Source: CAYZJB01 sp964602985 (GTDB taxonomy: Bacteria; CLD3; SB21). Taken from it: 64,000 nucleotides of DNA. This document shows, in pieces, positions 16,866 to 26,041 of the stretch (positions are counted from its first letter, which is position 1; every line of letters begins with the position of its first letter). Below the pieces are notes generated by a model that was given only the letters and a program-made list of their open reading frames with translations, was not told the origin of the DNA and ran no database searches. The position numbers and the translations under genes were made by a program. The stretch spans positions 124,001 to 188,000 of the forward strand of contig CAZRTJ010000001.1 of the NCBI GenBank assembly GCA_964602985.1, in the 5' to 3' direction.

Positions 16866-18506
16866 ATGGCGGTTATCGGGACACCCAAACAACAACTGAA
16901 TGCTGCAAAATGGGAAAAGAACAGGGCCTTCATGAATCGATTGATCATGGCGGTGCATGAAGACGAAGAACGATTGCGCCTGGGTGGCGGTCCGAAAGCA
17001 ATCGAGCGTCAGCATCAGAAAAAGCGACTGACCGCGCGTGAACGGATTGAGAAGTTGATCGATCCCGCGACGTATTTCATGGAACTCGGTTTGTTTGCCG
17101 CATATGGGATGTACGAGGAATTTGGCGGTTGTCCCGCTGCGGGTTGTGTATGCGGCATCGGTATGGTGCAGGGTCATGAAACTGCTATTGTCGCACACGA
17201 CGCAACCGTCAAGGCCGGTGCACATTTTGAATTGACTGTCCGCAAGACGCTGAGGATGCAAGAACTGGCCATGAAGAATTCGATTCCGATTGTCTATCTC
17301 GTGGATTCAGCTGGCGTCTTTCTTCCACTGCAGGATCAGGTGTTTCCCGATGAGACGCATTTTGGGCGCATTTTCTACAACAACGCCCGCCTCAGCGCCA
17401 TGGGAATTACGCAGATCGCCGCCGTGATGGGACCTTGCGTGGCCGGTGGGGCTTACTTGCCTGTGATGTGTGACAAATTTCTAATGGTCGAAGGGTCGAG
17501 TTTGTTCCTCGCCGGTCCGGCGTTGGTCAAAGCGGCGATCGGGCAGGTGATCGATCAGGAAACACTCGGCGGGGCCATGACGCACAATGCGATCTCCGGT
17601 ACGGCGGATTATCTTGAACCGGACGATGCGTCGGCGTTGCTGAAGATTCGAGAAATTTTGTCGAAAATTTCGCATCGACCCAAAGCCTCCTTCAATAAGA
17701 TCGAACCGGTGGCGCCCCTCCAGACTCCGGAAGACGTGCTGGGAGTGATCCCGGAAGGCCTGGGTCAATACGAAGTGAGGGAAATCCTCGCGCGTATTCT
17801 GGACGGATCGGAGTTTGACGAATACAAATCCACCTACGGCAAGACGGTCGTGTGTGGGACCGGCCGGATCGGCGGATACGCAATTGGAATTGTCGCCAAT
17901 CAAAAAATGGTCCAGCGGACCGCTCGTGGGGAGATGCAGATGGGCGGTGTGATGTACAACGAGGCTGCAGACAAGGCGGCCCGATTCGTGATGAACTGCA
18001 ATCAGGATGGGATCCCGCTGCTCTTTCTTCATGATGTCAATGGTTTCATGGTGGGACGTGACGCGGAACACGCCGGTATCGCCAAAGACGGAGCCAAGCT
18101 GGTGAATGCCGTTGCGAATTCTGTCGTGCCGAAATTTACGATCGTCATTGGCGGAAGCTACGGAGCAGGCAATTACGCAATGTGCGGCAAGGCGTACGAT
18201 CCGAGATTTATTTTCGCATGGCCCACTGCCAATATAGCCGTCATGGGAGGGCACCAGGCCGCATCGACGATCGCGGAGATTCGATTGGCGGGGAAACAGG
18301 TCGACAAGGAAGAATGGCAGCGGGTGTATGACGAAATCAAAGCCAATTATGACCGTCAAGGAGACCCGCGTTACGCCGCCGCGCGGCTGTGGGTCGATGC
18401 GATTATCGATCCACTGGATACGCGCAAGATATTGATCCGATGCCTGGATACCGCGATGAACAATCCGAATACCCCACCGGCTACCTTTGGGGTCTTACAG
18501 GTTTAG
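16866..18506 (+). CDS. Acyl-CoA carboxylase carboxyltransferase subunit (biotin-dependent, PccB/MccB type)
   Basis: This 546-residue carboxyltransferase moves CO2 from carboxybiotin to an acyl-CoA. The two crotonase-like halves carry the expected oxyanion features: GGAYLPVMCDKFLMV in the N-half and GGSYGAGNYAMCGKAYDPRF in the C-half. AWPTANIAVMGGHQAA is closest to the methylcrotonyl-CoA/geranyl-CoA type, although propionyl-CoA carboxylase beta subunits share it. The biotin carboxylase subunit is not in this window. GGAG lies just before the ATG. The final TAG overlaps the convergent neighbour's stop codon in the four bases TTAG. Confidence 0.88.
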   Translation: MAVIGTPKQQLNAAKWEKNRAFMNRLIMAVHEDEERLRLGGGPKAIERQHQKKRLTARERIEKLIDPATYFMELGLFAAYGMYEEFGGCPAAGCVCGIGMVQGHETAIVAHDATVKAGAHFELTVRKTLRMQELAMKNSIPIVYLVDSAGVFLPLQDQVFPDETHFGRIFYNNARLSAMGITQIAAVMGPCVAGGAYLPVMCDKFLMVEGSSLFLAGPALVKAAIGQVIDQETLGGAMTHNAISGTADYLEPDDASALLKIREILSKISHRPKASFNKIEPVAPLQTPEDVLGVIPEGLGQYEVREILARILDGSEFDEYKSTYGKTVVCGTGRIGGYAIGIVANQKMVQRTARGEMQMGGVMYNEAADKAARFVMNCNQDGIPLLFLHDVNGFMVGRDAEHAGIAKDGAKLVNAVANSVVPKFTIVIGGSYGAGNYAMCGKAYDPRFIFAWPTANIAVMGGHQAASTIAEIRLAGKQVDKEEWQRVYDEIKANYDRQGDPRYAAARLWVDAIIDPLDTRKILIRCLDTAMNNPNTPPATFGVLQV

Positions 18507-19702
18507 CGTTCGATCTGTCCGTCTGCGTCCATGCGCAGGCAGTAAATATCAGACTTACCCTCGCCGTAGCTTTGGGTGTACCCCGCTACCGCATAGCCGG
18601 CACCATAGCGGATCAAGGCATGCGCCACCTCGGTGTCCGAACCACCATGATACCGGACCCAAACGGTATCTCCGTTTGCATCCGTTCGAATCAACGACAG
18701 TTGATTGTTGGAACCATACGTATCTGTCAATGATGTGCCGGCGAAGAGAAATCCGTTGTCGTCCAGTTCCACAAGGGCATATGCCTCGTCATTGGCGGTA
18801 TGACGATACTCGCGATACCAGAGCACTTCTCCTGTTGGACTCACGCGAACGAGAGTGGCGGCCAGTTGAGGCGGTCGGAAGATAGGCTTGAAATTGGTCG
18901 TTCCGACAAGCGCGAATCCTCCATCCGACGTCTGGATGACCTGCGCAGGCTCATCCCGATTAATTCCGGAGTGAGTCTGATGCCATATTTTATTTCCCGC
19001 CGCGTCGACACGAATCAGGCAGTGTACGAACTTTACACTATCCAATCCCTCAGTCTGTGCCGATAACACAAAACCACCTTCTCGGCAGATCGCCAGACTG
19101 CGTCCCCGATCCGTTGAGCGGATATCGAATTTTCTCGTCCATAGGGAGTCTCCATCGAGAGAGAATGCCAATAACCAAACGTCTGAATTGATCCCGGCAT
19201 ACTGATAGGTTCCACAGGCATAGATCGTTTCTCCGACGACTTGAATGTCCCGGATTTCATCATTGGAGGGCCCGCCCAGAGTCTTCATCCATAGGATATT
19301 CGAACGATCGTCAATTCTCGCGAGGAAGGCCTCTTGGTCGTTTTCTCTGGTATCGATTGAACCGGCAAAAAGGATGGAGCCATCGGGCAGTTGGGTGGCT
19401 GCATATCCCTGATCGACGCCCGATCCGCCGATGGTTTTAGACCAGAGAACGTTGAAGCGCGCGTCGGTCACCACTACATACGCGTCGGTGTTATCCCGAG
19501 GGCTGGAAGTTCTGCCGGCAATAACGAATCCGCCGCCTTCGCCTTCGCGGATGGACAATGCAAAATCGTCCAATTGAAAACCGATCGTCGTTTGAAAATA
19601 CGTCGCCCGGTAATGCTCCTGAAGATCGCACCCGACGGCACTCAGAGCGAGGACAAGTGTAACGCTACAAAACGGAATTAGTGAGCGGTATGTCAAATTC
19701 AA
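18503..19702 (-). CDS. Seven-bladed beta-propeller lipoprotein (paralogue of the 21985-23181 gene)
   Basis: This 399-residue protein begins with a lipoprotein signal peptide whose cysteine is in LSAVGC. The rest is seven repeats of about 50 residues, each with a [GS]-x-x-x-D-x-x-x-x-[IVL] start, a DGG(F/S)xxxG turn and an end of the form DxxGxxxW; examples are LWSKTIGGSGVDQGYAATQ and HSGINRDEPAQVIQTSDGG. That count fits a closed seven-bladed propeller. The start is TTG 19702, with GGTGGGG about 7 bp upstream, and it overlaps the TonB receptor by 38 bp, so it is co-translated with it. It is probably surface or periplasmic; its ligand is unknown. Confidence 0.75.
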   Translation of the reverse strand: MNLTYRSLIPFCSVTLVLALSAVGCDLQEHYRATYFQTTIGFQLDDFALSIREGEGGGFVIAGRTSSPRDNTDAYVVVTDARFNVLWSKTIGGSGVDQGYAATQLPDGSILFAGSIDTRENDQEAFLARIDDRSNILWMKTLGGPSNDEIRDIQVVGETIYACGTYQYAGINSDVWLLAFSLDGDSLWTRKFDIRSTDRGRSLAICREGGFVLSAQTEGLDSVKFVHCLIRVDAAGNKIWHQTHSGINRDEPAQVIQTSDGGFALVGTTNFKPIFRPPQLAATLVRVSPTGEVLWYREYRHTANDEAYALVELDDNGFLFAGTSLTDTYGSNNQLSLIRTDANGDTVWVRYHGGSDTEVAHALIRYGAGYAVAGYTQSYGEGKSDIYCLRMDADGQIER

Positions 19703-21977
19703 CGGTCATCCCCACCGACAGGAAGCGTGGAAAGAATACCTGTTCATCGCGAGTAAAACCGATCAACCGGTCGTCTTCTATTCGTCTCTTCCAGGCGAAC
19801 TGCCGAACGTTTTTCTTATTGAGCGCATTGATCACATTAAGATAGGTAACGATATTCCAACTGTCCATGATCCATTTCTTGTCCAGTCGCAGATCCAAAC
19901 TGTGGAAGGCCGGTAGACGCCTCTTGTTCTTTGTTTCGGTCAGATAAAACACCCGACTGTTTTCAACTGTGCTATCGCCCGCGAGACGGACAATGCTGTA
20001 GGTGTAAGGATCACCGGTATGGTACCGCCAGATGGTGCTGAGTGTAATGTGACGTGGAAAATTCAAAATATTGTTTGCAGTGATGGAAAATGTACGATCG
20101 AGATCGCGTGGGGTCGTCTCGCCAAGGTAGTCGGTGATCCGCGAAAAACTCAGCGAATACGACAGGCTAAACAAGCTGCCTTTGCCATACCGTTTTCGCA
20201 TGAACAGATCCGCGCCCGCGGAGTATCCCCGGGTCGTGTTGAAGGGCTTGTCGACAATGCCTACGCCTTCAATTCGATTAAAGAAATCAAACCGAAAATC
20301 ATCCCTCAGTCGGCGGTAATCTTTGAAGTACAGGTCCAGTGTCGCCTGTGCATCGTCGTCATGTTCGTAAATCAAGCTTCCGACGTAATGGATACTCTTT
20401 TCGGGATGTTCGTCCAGTCGGGACTGATTCTGGTATGTACGCATTTTCTGGAAAGCGTCCGGTTGGTAGTACCAGCCGTAAGCCACCTTGGCTGTCAGTT
20501 TCTCGTTGAGTTCGTAGCTCAACGCCGTGCGCGGTGCGATCTGAAATCCGGATGAGTAGTCCTGTGCCGACACGCGCAGGCCCGCCAGGAAACTCAGTCG
20601 ATCACTGACCTCATACGTGTCTTGGACATAGGCGGCCCCAAAGAATCCGTCGAATCGTGTATCCACAAACAGGATATCGGTGGATACAGCAATGTCCGTC
20701 GTTTCCGTCGGATTCAGGCGGAACTCCTGGTAGAAATAATCACTGGAAAAGTAATTGATCTCGCCGCCAAACTCGAATGCGTGACGGCCTTTCCATTTGA
20801 GATAATGGTCTTGCTTTACGGTTGTCAGCAACGTCTGTCGGCGGTCTCGATTGTCCTCGGTGAAGCTGCCGTCAAAAGAAAAGTCGGACGATTTTGACAA
20901 ATTCTGGAAGCCTGCCGTTGTCGTAAAAAATTGATCCTCCGAGATGGAGCGGCGCCAATTTCCCCATACATAATAGTTCTTCTTTCGGCTGTCAAAGAAC
21001 TCATTCCGCAGGAATGTCGTATCCTGACTGTACTGGACCGCATCGCTGATGAACATAAAGTTCACCGATACGTTGTTCTTGGGGTCAATCTTGTAATCCA
21101 TCTTGTTCCAGATGTCATACACCGTGGATGGGAAGCTCAGGTCCGTCGCTCGTTCGATGAAATATGTGTAGCTCCGGCGCCCGCTGAAATAATTGGTGAT
21201 CCGGTTCCCTATTCTCTGATGCAGACCGAGGCTGGCATTCATAAAATCGATGGATCCCTTGATGTAGTCGTTTTCGACCTGATCGATGGTCTTGACTTTC
21301 AGAATCCCCGACATCTTGTCCGAGTACTTCGGAGCGAAACCGCCAGTGATCAGCCGCATGTCCTTGACCAAATCGGCGCTGATGACGGAGAAGGGTCCGT
21401 CGATTTCCTCCAAATGAAAAGGTTCCAAAATCTCATAATTGTCGATCAAAATCGCTGTTTCATCCGGATTGCCGCCTTTGATGTACGGTTTGGAACTCCA
21501 TTCGCTGTTGGATACTCCGGGAAGAACTTGCAAACTGCGATACACGTCCTTTGCAAAAATCGAAGCTGAGCTTTCAATTTCCTGCGTTCCCACGGATGCG
21601 GTCGCTCCACCCTCCGAAGTCATATCCACAACGCCGGGCGTGATTTCAATCGGCTCAAAAATCAGCGATGTTTCCTCCAACTCCACCGTGAGATAGATGT
21701 CCTTGGCAAAAGAGACCCGCCGATAGGCCGTCTTATAGCCGATTCGGGAATAGACAATGGTGTAGGTCCCCGATTTGATCTGCTCGATCCGGTAATAGCC
21801 ATTCGAATCGGACACGTCTCCCGTATTGGTTCCCTGGATCTGAACGTTGATCTCATCCAGACGTTCCTTGCTGAACTTGTCGACGACGCGACCGTCCAGA
21901 ACGAAGGTCTTGGACTGGCACCAGACGGGGGCCGGCAGGAGAATCCACAGGATGGTTGATAAGAGAATCCATTTCAT
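19665..21977 (-). CDS. TonB-dependent receptor with N-terminal carboxypeptidase-regulatory-like domain
   Basis: This receptor of about 770 residues has a signal peptide (MKWILLSTILWILLPAPVWC), a CarboxypepD_reg-like domain at roughly 25-105 (VLDGRVVDKFSKERLDEINV), a plug domain at about 120-235 with LIDNYEILEPFHLEEIDG and GGFAPKYSDKMSGIL, and a 500-residue barrel ending in VGMTVEFDIPL. Such receptors import a ligand over the outer membrane using TonB. I place the start at ATG 21977, with TGGAGG upstream; upstream in-frame codons lie inside the preceding gene. It sits between two propeller lipoproteins in one operon, an arrangement reminiscent of SusC with surface partners, but no SusD is present. 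Confidence 0.88.
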   Translation of the reverse strand: MKWILLSTILWILLPAPVWCQSKTFVLDGRVVDKFSKERLDEINVQIQGTNTGDVSDSNGYYRIEQIKSGTYTIVYSRIGYKTAYRRVSFAKDIYLTVELEETSLIFEPIEITPGVVDMTSEGGATASVGTQEIESSASIFAKDVYRSLQVLPGVSNSEWSSKPYIKGGNPDETAILIDNYEILEPFHLEEIDGPFSVISADLVKDMRLITGGFAPKYSDKMSGILKVKTIDQVENDYIKGSIDFMNASLGLHQRIGNRITNYFSGRRSYTYFIERATDLSFPSTVYDIWNKMDYKIDPKNNVSVNFMFISDAVQYSQDTTFLRNEFFDSRKKNYYVWGNWRRSISEDQFFTTTAGFQNLSKSSDFSFDGSFTEDNRDRRQTLLTTVKQDHYLKWKGRHAFEFGGEINYFSSDYFYQEFRLNPTETTDIAVSTDILFVDTRFDGFFGAAYVQDTYEVSDRLSFLAGLRVSAQDYSSGFQIAPRTALSYELNEKLTAKVAYGWYYQPDAFQKMRTYQNQSRLDEHPEKSIHYVGSLIYEHDDDAQATLDLYFKDYRRLRDDFRFDFFNRIEGVGIVDKPFNTTRGYSAGADLFMRKRYGKGSLFSLSYSLSFSRITDYLGETTPRDLDRTFSITANNILNFPRHITLSTIWRYHTGDPYTYSIVRLAGDSTVENSRVFYLTETKNKRRLPAFHSLDLRLDKKWIMDSWNIVTYLNVINALNKKNVRQFAWKRRIEDDRLIGFTRDEQVFFPRFLSVGMTVEFDIPLTNSVL

Positions 21978-21984
21978 TGTGCGT

Positions 21985-23181
21985 TCATTCCTCCAGGAGA
22001 TTTCCCGAGTCATCCGGGCGTACGATATAGATGTCCGAGTTTCCCTTTCGTTGCGTGTATCCGACGGCGACCGTAGCGCCGCGAGAGTCGATGAGTACGG
22101 AGCGTAAGACATCCGAAGCGGAGGAACCGAAGACGTGGCTCCAAACGAGCCCGCCGTCCAGCGTCACTCGGGAGAGGTGAGCCTGCAGATTGATCCCCGA
22201 CAGATTGGCATAGCCAGCGATCAGGTATGCGTCGTCGTGCGTAATGCAAAGGTTATACAGCCTGTCCTCCACGGACTCAGAGATAACAAGATCCCACAGC
22301 AGATTGCCATTCTCATCCGTGGCAATCAACCAATTGTCGACGTCTGCGCCGATTCCGCGGACTTCCGCTTGTGCGCCAACGATGAAGCCGCCGGTCGGCG
22401 TGGGCCGGACAACCATTCCCTGGTCAATCGGGAATCGGTTGAATTCTCTTTCCCATTGGGGAGCGCCATCCGCGCTGAACTTCACAAGGAGCACATTCCA
22501 TTCCGTTGTTGGGGCCGCCACAAAAGATCGATAACCCGTAACAACGAAACCGCCGTCTGGGGCCGAAGCAAGGGAGTGTCCAAATTCCTGATCGTTACTT
22601 CCGTACATACTCGTCCACATGGTGTGACCTGTATTCGAAATGCGGGCGAGAAAAATCTGTTGCCGATCGGTCGGACCGATATGCACAGTTCCACAGATGG
22701 TATACGAGTCATCAGAATTCCGAACGATTGCGTTGCCCTGATCCCGATCCAGGAATCCAAACTGCCACGTCCAGAGGATCGTGCCCTCACGATCCAAGGA
22801 CATGACCACCACTTCATCATTTCCCGGGGTCGCCGCTATGGTACCGATCACGGTACATCCTCCGACGTCGTTGGCAATCACCTGGTTGGCCGCATCGGGG
22901 CTCGATCCACCAAACGATTTTGACCAGATCACTTCAAACGAACGGCTGACTTTGGCAATGTAGACGTCCGGTTGGTCCCGGATGCTGTTCGTTTGCCCCA
23001 CGATGAAATATCCGTCGGGGGCTTCGGCGATGGAGGTAGCAACGTCCTGACCGCTGAAGCCGATGAGAAATTCGGAGGTTTCCGTATGGGGACCATCGTT
23101 CACATCGCAGGCCGAATACGCAATCATGAGGGTGCAGGCAAGGATGCAGACCCGTCGATCAAGAAAAATGTGATTCATCAT
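21985..23181 (-). CDS. Seven-bladed beta-propeller lipoprotein, upstream paralogue
   Basis: This protein of about 398 residues has a lipoprotein-type signal (cysteine in AYSACDVN) and seven tandem repeats of about 50 residues ending in a tryptophan or equivalent, such as VIWSKSFGGSSPDAANQVI and HTMWTSMYGSNDQEFGHSL. The same blade pattern occurs in the lipoprotein at 18503-19702, so the two are paralogues flanking the receptor. ATG 23181 or 23178 gives the best signal peptide; an upstream in-frame codon at 23217 would only add residues without function. This is the first gene of the operon, and the start lies in the 228-bp divergent gap. No enzyme motif is visible. Confidence 0.75.
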   Translation of the reverse strand: MMNHIFLDRRVCILACTLMIAYSACDVNDGPHTETSEFLIGFSGQDVATSIAEAPDGYFIVGQTNSIRDQPDVYIAKVSRSFEVIWSKSFGGSSPDAANQVIANDVGGCTVIGTIAATPGNDEVVVMSLDREGTILWTWQFGFLDRDQGNAIVRNSDDSYTICGTVHIGPTDRQQIFLARISNTGHTMWTSMYGSNDQEFGHSLASAPDGGFVVTGYRSFVAAPTTEWNVLLVKFSADGAPQWEREFNRFPIDQGMVVRPTPTGGFIVGAQAEVRGIGADVDNWLIATDENGNLLWDLVISESVEDRLYNLCITHDDAYLIAGYANLSGINLQAHLSRVTLDGGLVWSHVFGSSASDVLRSVLIDSRGATVAVGYTQRKGNSDIYIVRPDDSGNLLEE

Positions 23182-23409
23182 CGATTCGAGTATAGTGGAT
23201 AGCCGATGTGGGTTCAAGCGAATATTGACGGTGGTCTATTGTGAAACCATGCCCACTTCGGGCCATTCCTGTTGAGCGCATGGTTGGAGGTGGGAGTGTG
23301 CTGATCGAACGCCTTGATTTTGCATCCGAATAGTTGGAAGTTCCGCTGAGCTCATGGAACGGCTCCATCTTCACACTGTCTGTCACAAAAACGTTTTATT
23401 GAGAGTACG
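23182..23409. other. Divergent intergenic region between the propeller/TonB operon and the DUF4442 gene
   Basis: At 228 bp this is the longest gene-free stretch of the window and must hold the promoters of two divergent transcripts. It is relatively AT-rich around 23215-23340. I see a TTGACG near 23226 but no well-spaced -10, no clear inverted-repeat operator and no riboswitch-like structure. No small open frame with a ribosome-binding site stands out. Confidence 0.4.
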
Positions 23410-23877
23410 ATGGCAAACACATTGGAACGTAAATGGCGGCGAATTTCTCGCTGGCCGTTCGGCAAGTATATCTTCAGTTTTCTGCTCGGTCGCTACATTC
23501 CGTACACCGGCAGTATGTCTTCCACCATCCTGGAACTACAGCCGGGATTCGCCAGGATCACGCTGCGCGATCGCAGAAAGGTGCGGAATCACCTGTCTTC
23601 GGTGCACGCCATCGCATTGGCGAACCTGGCGGAATTCACGGGCAATTTGGCGTTGGCGTGCGGCCTGCCTGACGATGCACGATTCATTCCCCGCGCGCTG
23701 TCGATGGAGTACGTCAAGAAGGCACGAGGTCGGTTGACCGGGATCAGTCAAACTCCGGTCGTGGAGAGCAACGAGCGTCGCGAGATCGAGGTCCATGTGG
23801 AAATCCGGGATGCGCAAGAGGACGTCGTGGCACGATGTGTATTGAAAACTGTCGTCGGACCGAAAACAAACAAATGA
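23410..23877 (+). CDS. DUF4442-type hotdog-fold protein (putative thioesterase)
   Basis: This 155-residue protein shows the hallmarks of the DUF4442/YiiD-like hotdog family: RKVRNHLSSVHAIALANLAEFT, where the N-H-x-x-x-x-H-A segment covers the expected helix and active-site region, and a C-terminal strand set. Hotdog proteins usually act on acyl-CoA or acyl-ACP thioesters. No catalytic residue is experimentally established for this family that I can cite, so thioesterase activity is an inference from the fold. The stop overlaps the next gene's ATG (ATGA), pairing it with a nitronate monooxygenase-like protein. Confidence 0.7.
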   Translation: MANTLERKWRRISRWPFGKYIFSFLLGRYIPYTGSMSSTILELQPGFARITLRDRRKVRNHLSSVHAIALANLAEFTGNLALACGLPDDARFIPRALSMEYVKKARGRLTGISQTPVVESNERREIEVHVEIRDAQEDVVARCVLKTVVGPKTNK

Positions 23878-24860
23878 ACGTCGAGACACGATTCACCAAC
23901 GATGCTGGAGTCGCGTATCCAGTCCTGTGCGGAGCCATGTATCCGTGCAGCAATCCGGAACTGGTAGCGGCAGTATCGGAGTCGGGTGGGTTGGGGATCA
24001 TCCAGCCCTTATCGTTGACGTACGTGCATGGGTTCGAATATCGAGCAGGACTTCGTTTCATTCGGGCGCGGACGCAGAAACCCGTGGGACTCAACGCGAC
24101 CGTGGAAAAGTCCTCGAAAGTGTATGAGGATCGACTCCGTCAATGGATCGACGTCGGGATCGAAGAGGGAATTCGATTCTTCGACACGTCTTTGGGAAAT
24201 CCAAAGTGGGTGGTCGAGCGAGCGCGAGCCGTGAACGGCGTCGTGTACCACAAAGTCACAGAACGAAAGTGGGCGCTCAAGGCCGTTGAGGCCGGCGTCC
24301 ACGGATTGATTGCCATCAATGACCGTGCGGGCGGGCACGCAGGACATCTGTCCGCAGAGCGCCTACTGGAGGAACTGCATGACCTCGGACTACCTGTCGT
24401 TTGCGGAGGCGGTGTCGGTGACGAGGGTGAGTTCGTCCGTATGATGAAGCTGGGATACGACGGCGTGATGATGGCGACGCGTTTTATTGCCACGGCGGAG
24501 TGTACGGCGCATCCCGATTACAAGGAATCCATCGTGCGGGCGGAGGAAGCTGACGTGGTGTTGACAGAACGGGTAACGGGCGTGCCCCTGGCCGTGATCC
24601 GGACGCCGTGCTCGGACAAAATGGGTTATCGAATAACCGGCTTCGCTCGATGGATGTTTCGGAGTCGATATTGGAAGAAGATCATACGAATGGTGTATGC
24701 GCTCCGTAGTCTTCGGGATTTGAAGCGATCTTCTCTCAAAGGCGCGCTTTCGACGAAGCAATACTACCAGGCCGGCAAGAGTGTGGGCGGGATTCATTCC
24801 GTTGAAAAAACCTCAGACGTCATTCGTCGAATTGCCGATGCGTTAATTTCCGCCGCCTAA
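23874..24860 (+). CDS. Nitronate monooxygenase-family FMN protein (2-nitropropane dioxygenase-like)
   Basis: This 328-residue TIM-barrel flavoprotein has the FMN-binding features of the NMO/FabK family: SESGGLGIIQPLS near the start, NDRAGGHAGHL with the conserved histidine of AGGHxG, and VVCGGGVGDEGEFVRMMKLGYDGVMMATRF for phosphate binding. Members oxidise nitronates or reduce enoyl-ACP (FabK). The start at ATG 23874 overlaps the preceding stop (ATGA); an in-frame codon at 23835 lies within the DUF4442 gene. The neighbour suggests fatty-acid or acyl-CoA chemistry, so a FabK-like role is a reasonable alternative. The stop is 18 bp inside the convergent downstream gene. Confidence 0.8.
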   Translation: MNVETRFTNDAGVAYPVLCGAMYPCSNPELVAAVSESGGLGIIQPLSLTYVHGFEYRAGLRFIRARTQKPVGLNATVEKSSKVYEDRLRQWIDVGIEEGIRFFDTSLGNPKWVVERARAVNGVVYHKVTERKWALKAVEAGVHGLIAINDRAGGHAGHLSAERLLEELHDLGLPVVCGGGVGDEGEFVRMMKLGYDGVMMATRFIATAECTAHPDYKESIVRAEEADVVLTERVTGVPLAVIRTPCSDKMGYRITGFARWMFRSRYWKKIIRMVYALRSLRDLKRSSLKGALSTKQYYQAGKSVGGIHSVEKTSDVIRRIADALISAA

Positions 24861-25919
24861 TCCCGCCGGCAGGTATGTCCACGACAATCCGATGACGAAT
24901 TGTTTGCGCTCGTTCCAACTGACGTACGCTCCGGGTGTCCAAGGGGATCCATTGAACGCCGGGTACAGGGTTAATTGAACCGCATAGAATTTTGGTCCCT
25001 CCACCAACAGGCTTGTCAGGAGGGAGTGTTTGCGATCGTAAAACAAACCGAGGCTGCCGTCCAGATTGGGCGTGAGGTACCGGGCCTGTTCCGTATTTCG
25101 CACCTGCAGCTTGTTGACGACAATGCCTCCGGTGACGGAAACATAGTGCTCATAATCCGGTGTCACACTCACGCCGGCCATGCCATGGATCCCCCAGTAG
25201 AAGACAGCCGAATATCGACCGTCTGCGCTCACGGGTTTCTTGATCACCCACGATTGTCCGGCATTTTCGAGATTGTAGGAAGAGGGTCGGAACACCGGCA
25301 TGAGCGACCAATCGTACAGTGGCAGCGTTTCGGAGAAAAAACGCCGCGTACCATCGAAACTCCACACGATGAAACCCAGCGGATTGAAAATTAGCAGATC
25401 TGATATCGGATCCACATTGGTTCCGCGAAACCCGCTGTTCTCATTGATCTCATTCATTACCTGATACGAGGTTGTGGTCAGGGCAGACCACACGTAGGGA
25501 AGCGGAAATCGATGGTGATCGTACCACTCTGCCAACTTCACATATTGCATGCCATTGCCGATTGTATGATTCAATACATTGGGCGCAAACTGGGTCTCGT
25601 GAATGTTGAATTTCAGATTGAAGAACTCGCGTCGAAAGAATCTTCCGACGCCATAGGCCCGCACCTCTCGAATGGGATGCGTGATGTTGTCCCGGATATT
25701 CAGCCATCCGTCCCGATATTCTATCTTTCCAATGTCCTTGGAATGAGCGCCATTTCGCAGAATATCGTACGAACCGTTGACGAAAAGGGAGAGTGGCGAG
25801 AACATCGCTTCAGATCCGTAGGGAATGGAAGGATCGTAAAATCGATAGGACGAGGTTTGTGCCGTGGCAGACGCAAGCACGGCGCTCAACCACACGGCCG
25901 CAAAAGCGCGCGGATTCAT
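24843..25919 (-). CDS. Exported beta-rich protein, DUF3943-like
   Basis: This 358-residue protein has a signal peptide (residues 1-20, ending ASATAQ). It then continues with alternating aromatic strands and a central HxxxxPYxWSALTTTSYQVMNE and GTNVDPISDLLIFNPLGF segment that resembles DUF3943 proteins of Bacteroidota. The C-terminus returns to beta-strand pattern (FVIGLSWTYL), as in outer-membrane barrels. I do not recognise an enzymatic motif. It converges with the NMO-like gene, and the last 18 bp of the two genes overlap. Confidence 0.5.
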   Translation of the reverse strand: MNPRAFAAVWLSAVLASATAQTSSYRFYDPSIPYGSEAMFSPLSLFVNGSYDILRNGAHSKDIGKIEYRDGWLNIRDNITHPIREVRAYGVGRFFRREFFNLKFNIHETQFAPNVLNHTIGNGMQYVKLAEWYDHHRFPLPYVWSALTTTSYQVMNEINENSGFRGTNVDPISDLLIFNPLGFIVWSFDGTRRFFSETLPLYDWSLMPVFRPSSYNLENAGQSWVIKKPVSADGRYSAVFYWGIHGMAGVSVTPDYEHYVSVTGGIVVNKLQVRNTEQARYLTPNLDGSLGLFYDRKHSLLTSLLVEGPKFYAVQLTLYPAFNGSPWTPGAYVSWNERKQFVIGLSWTYLPAGLGGGN

Positions 25920-26041
25920 CTATCTCCCATCTGCACGAACCCATGACTTGCCGCGTGGGAGATCATCAATGAGCATGCAGGATTTGCGCGAGGCGAGCGC
26001 TCGTGCCGGGACCACGAATCGTCTGTGCGTAGACGCAGCGG

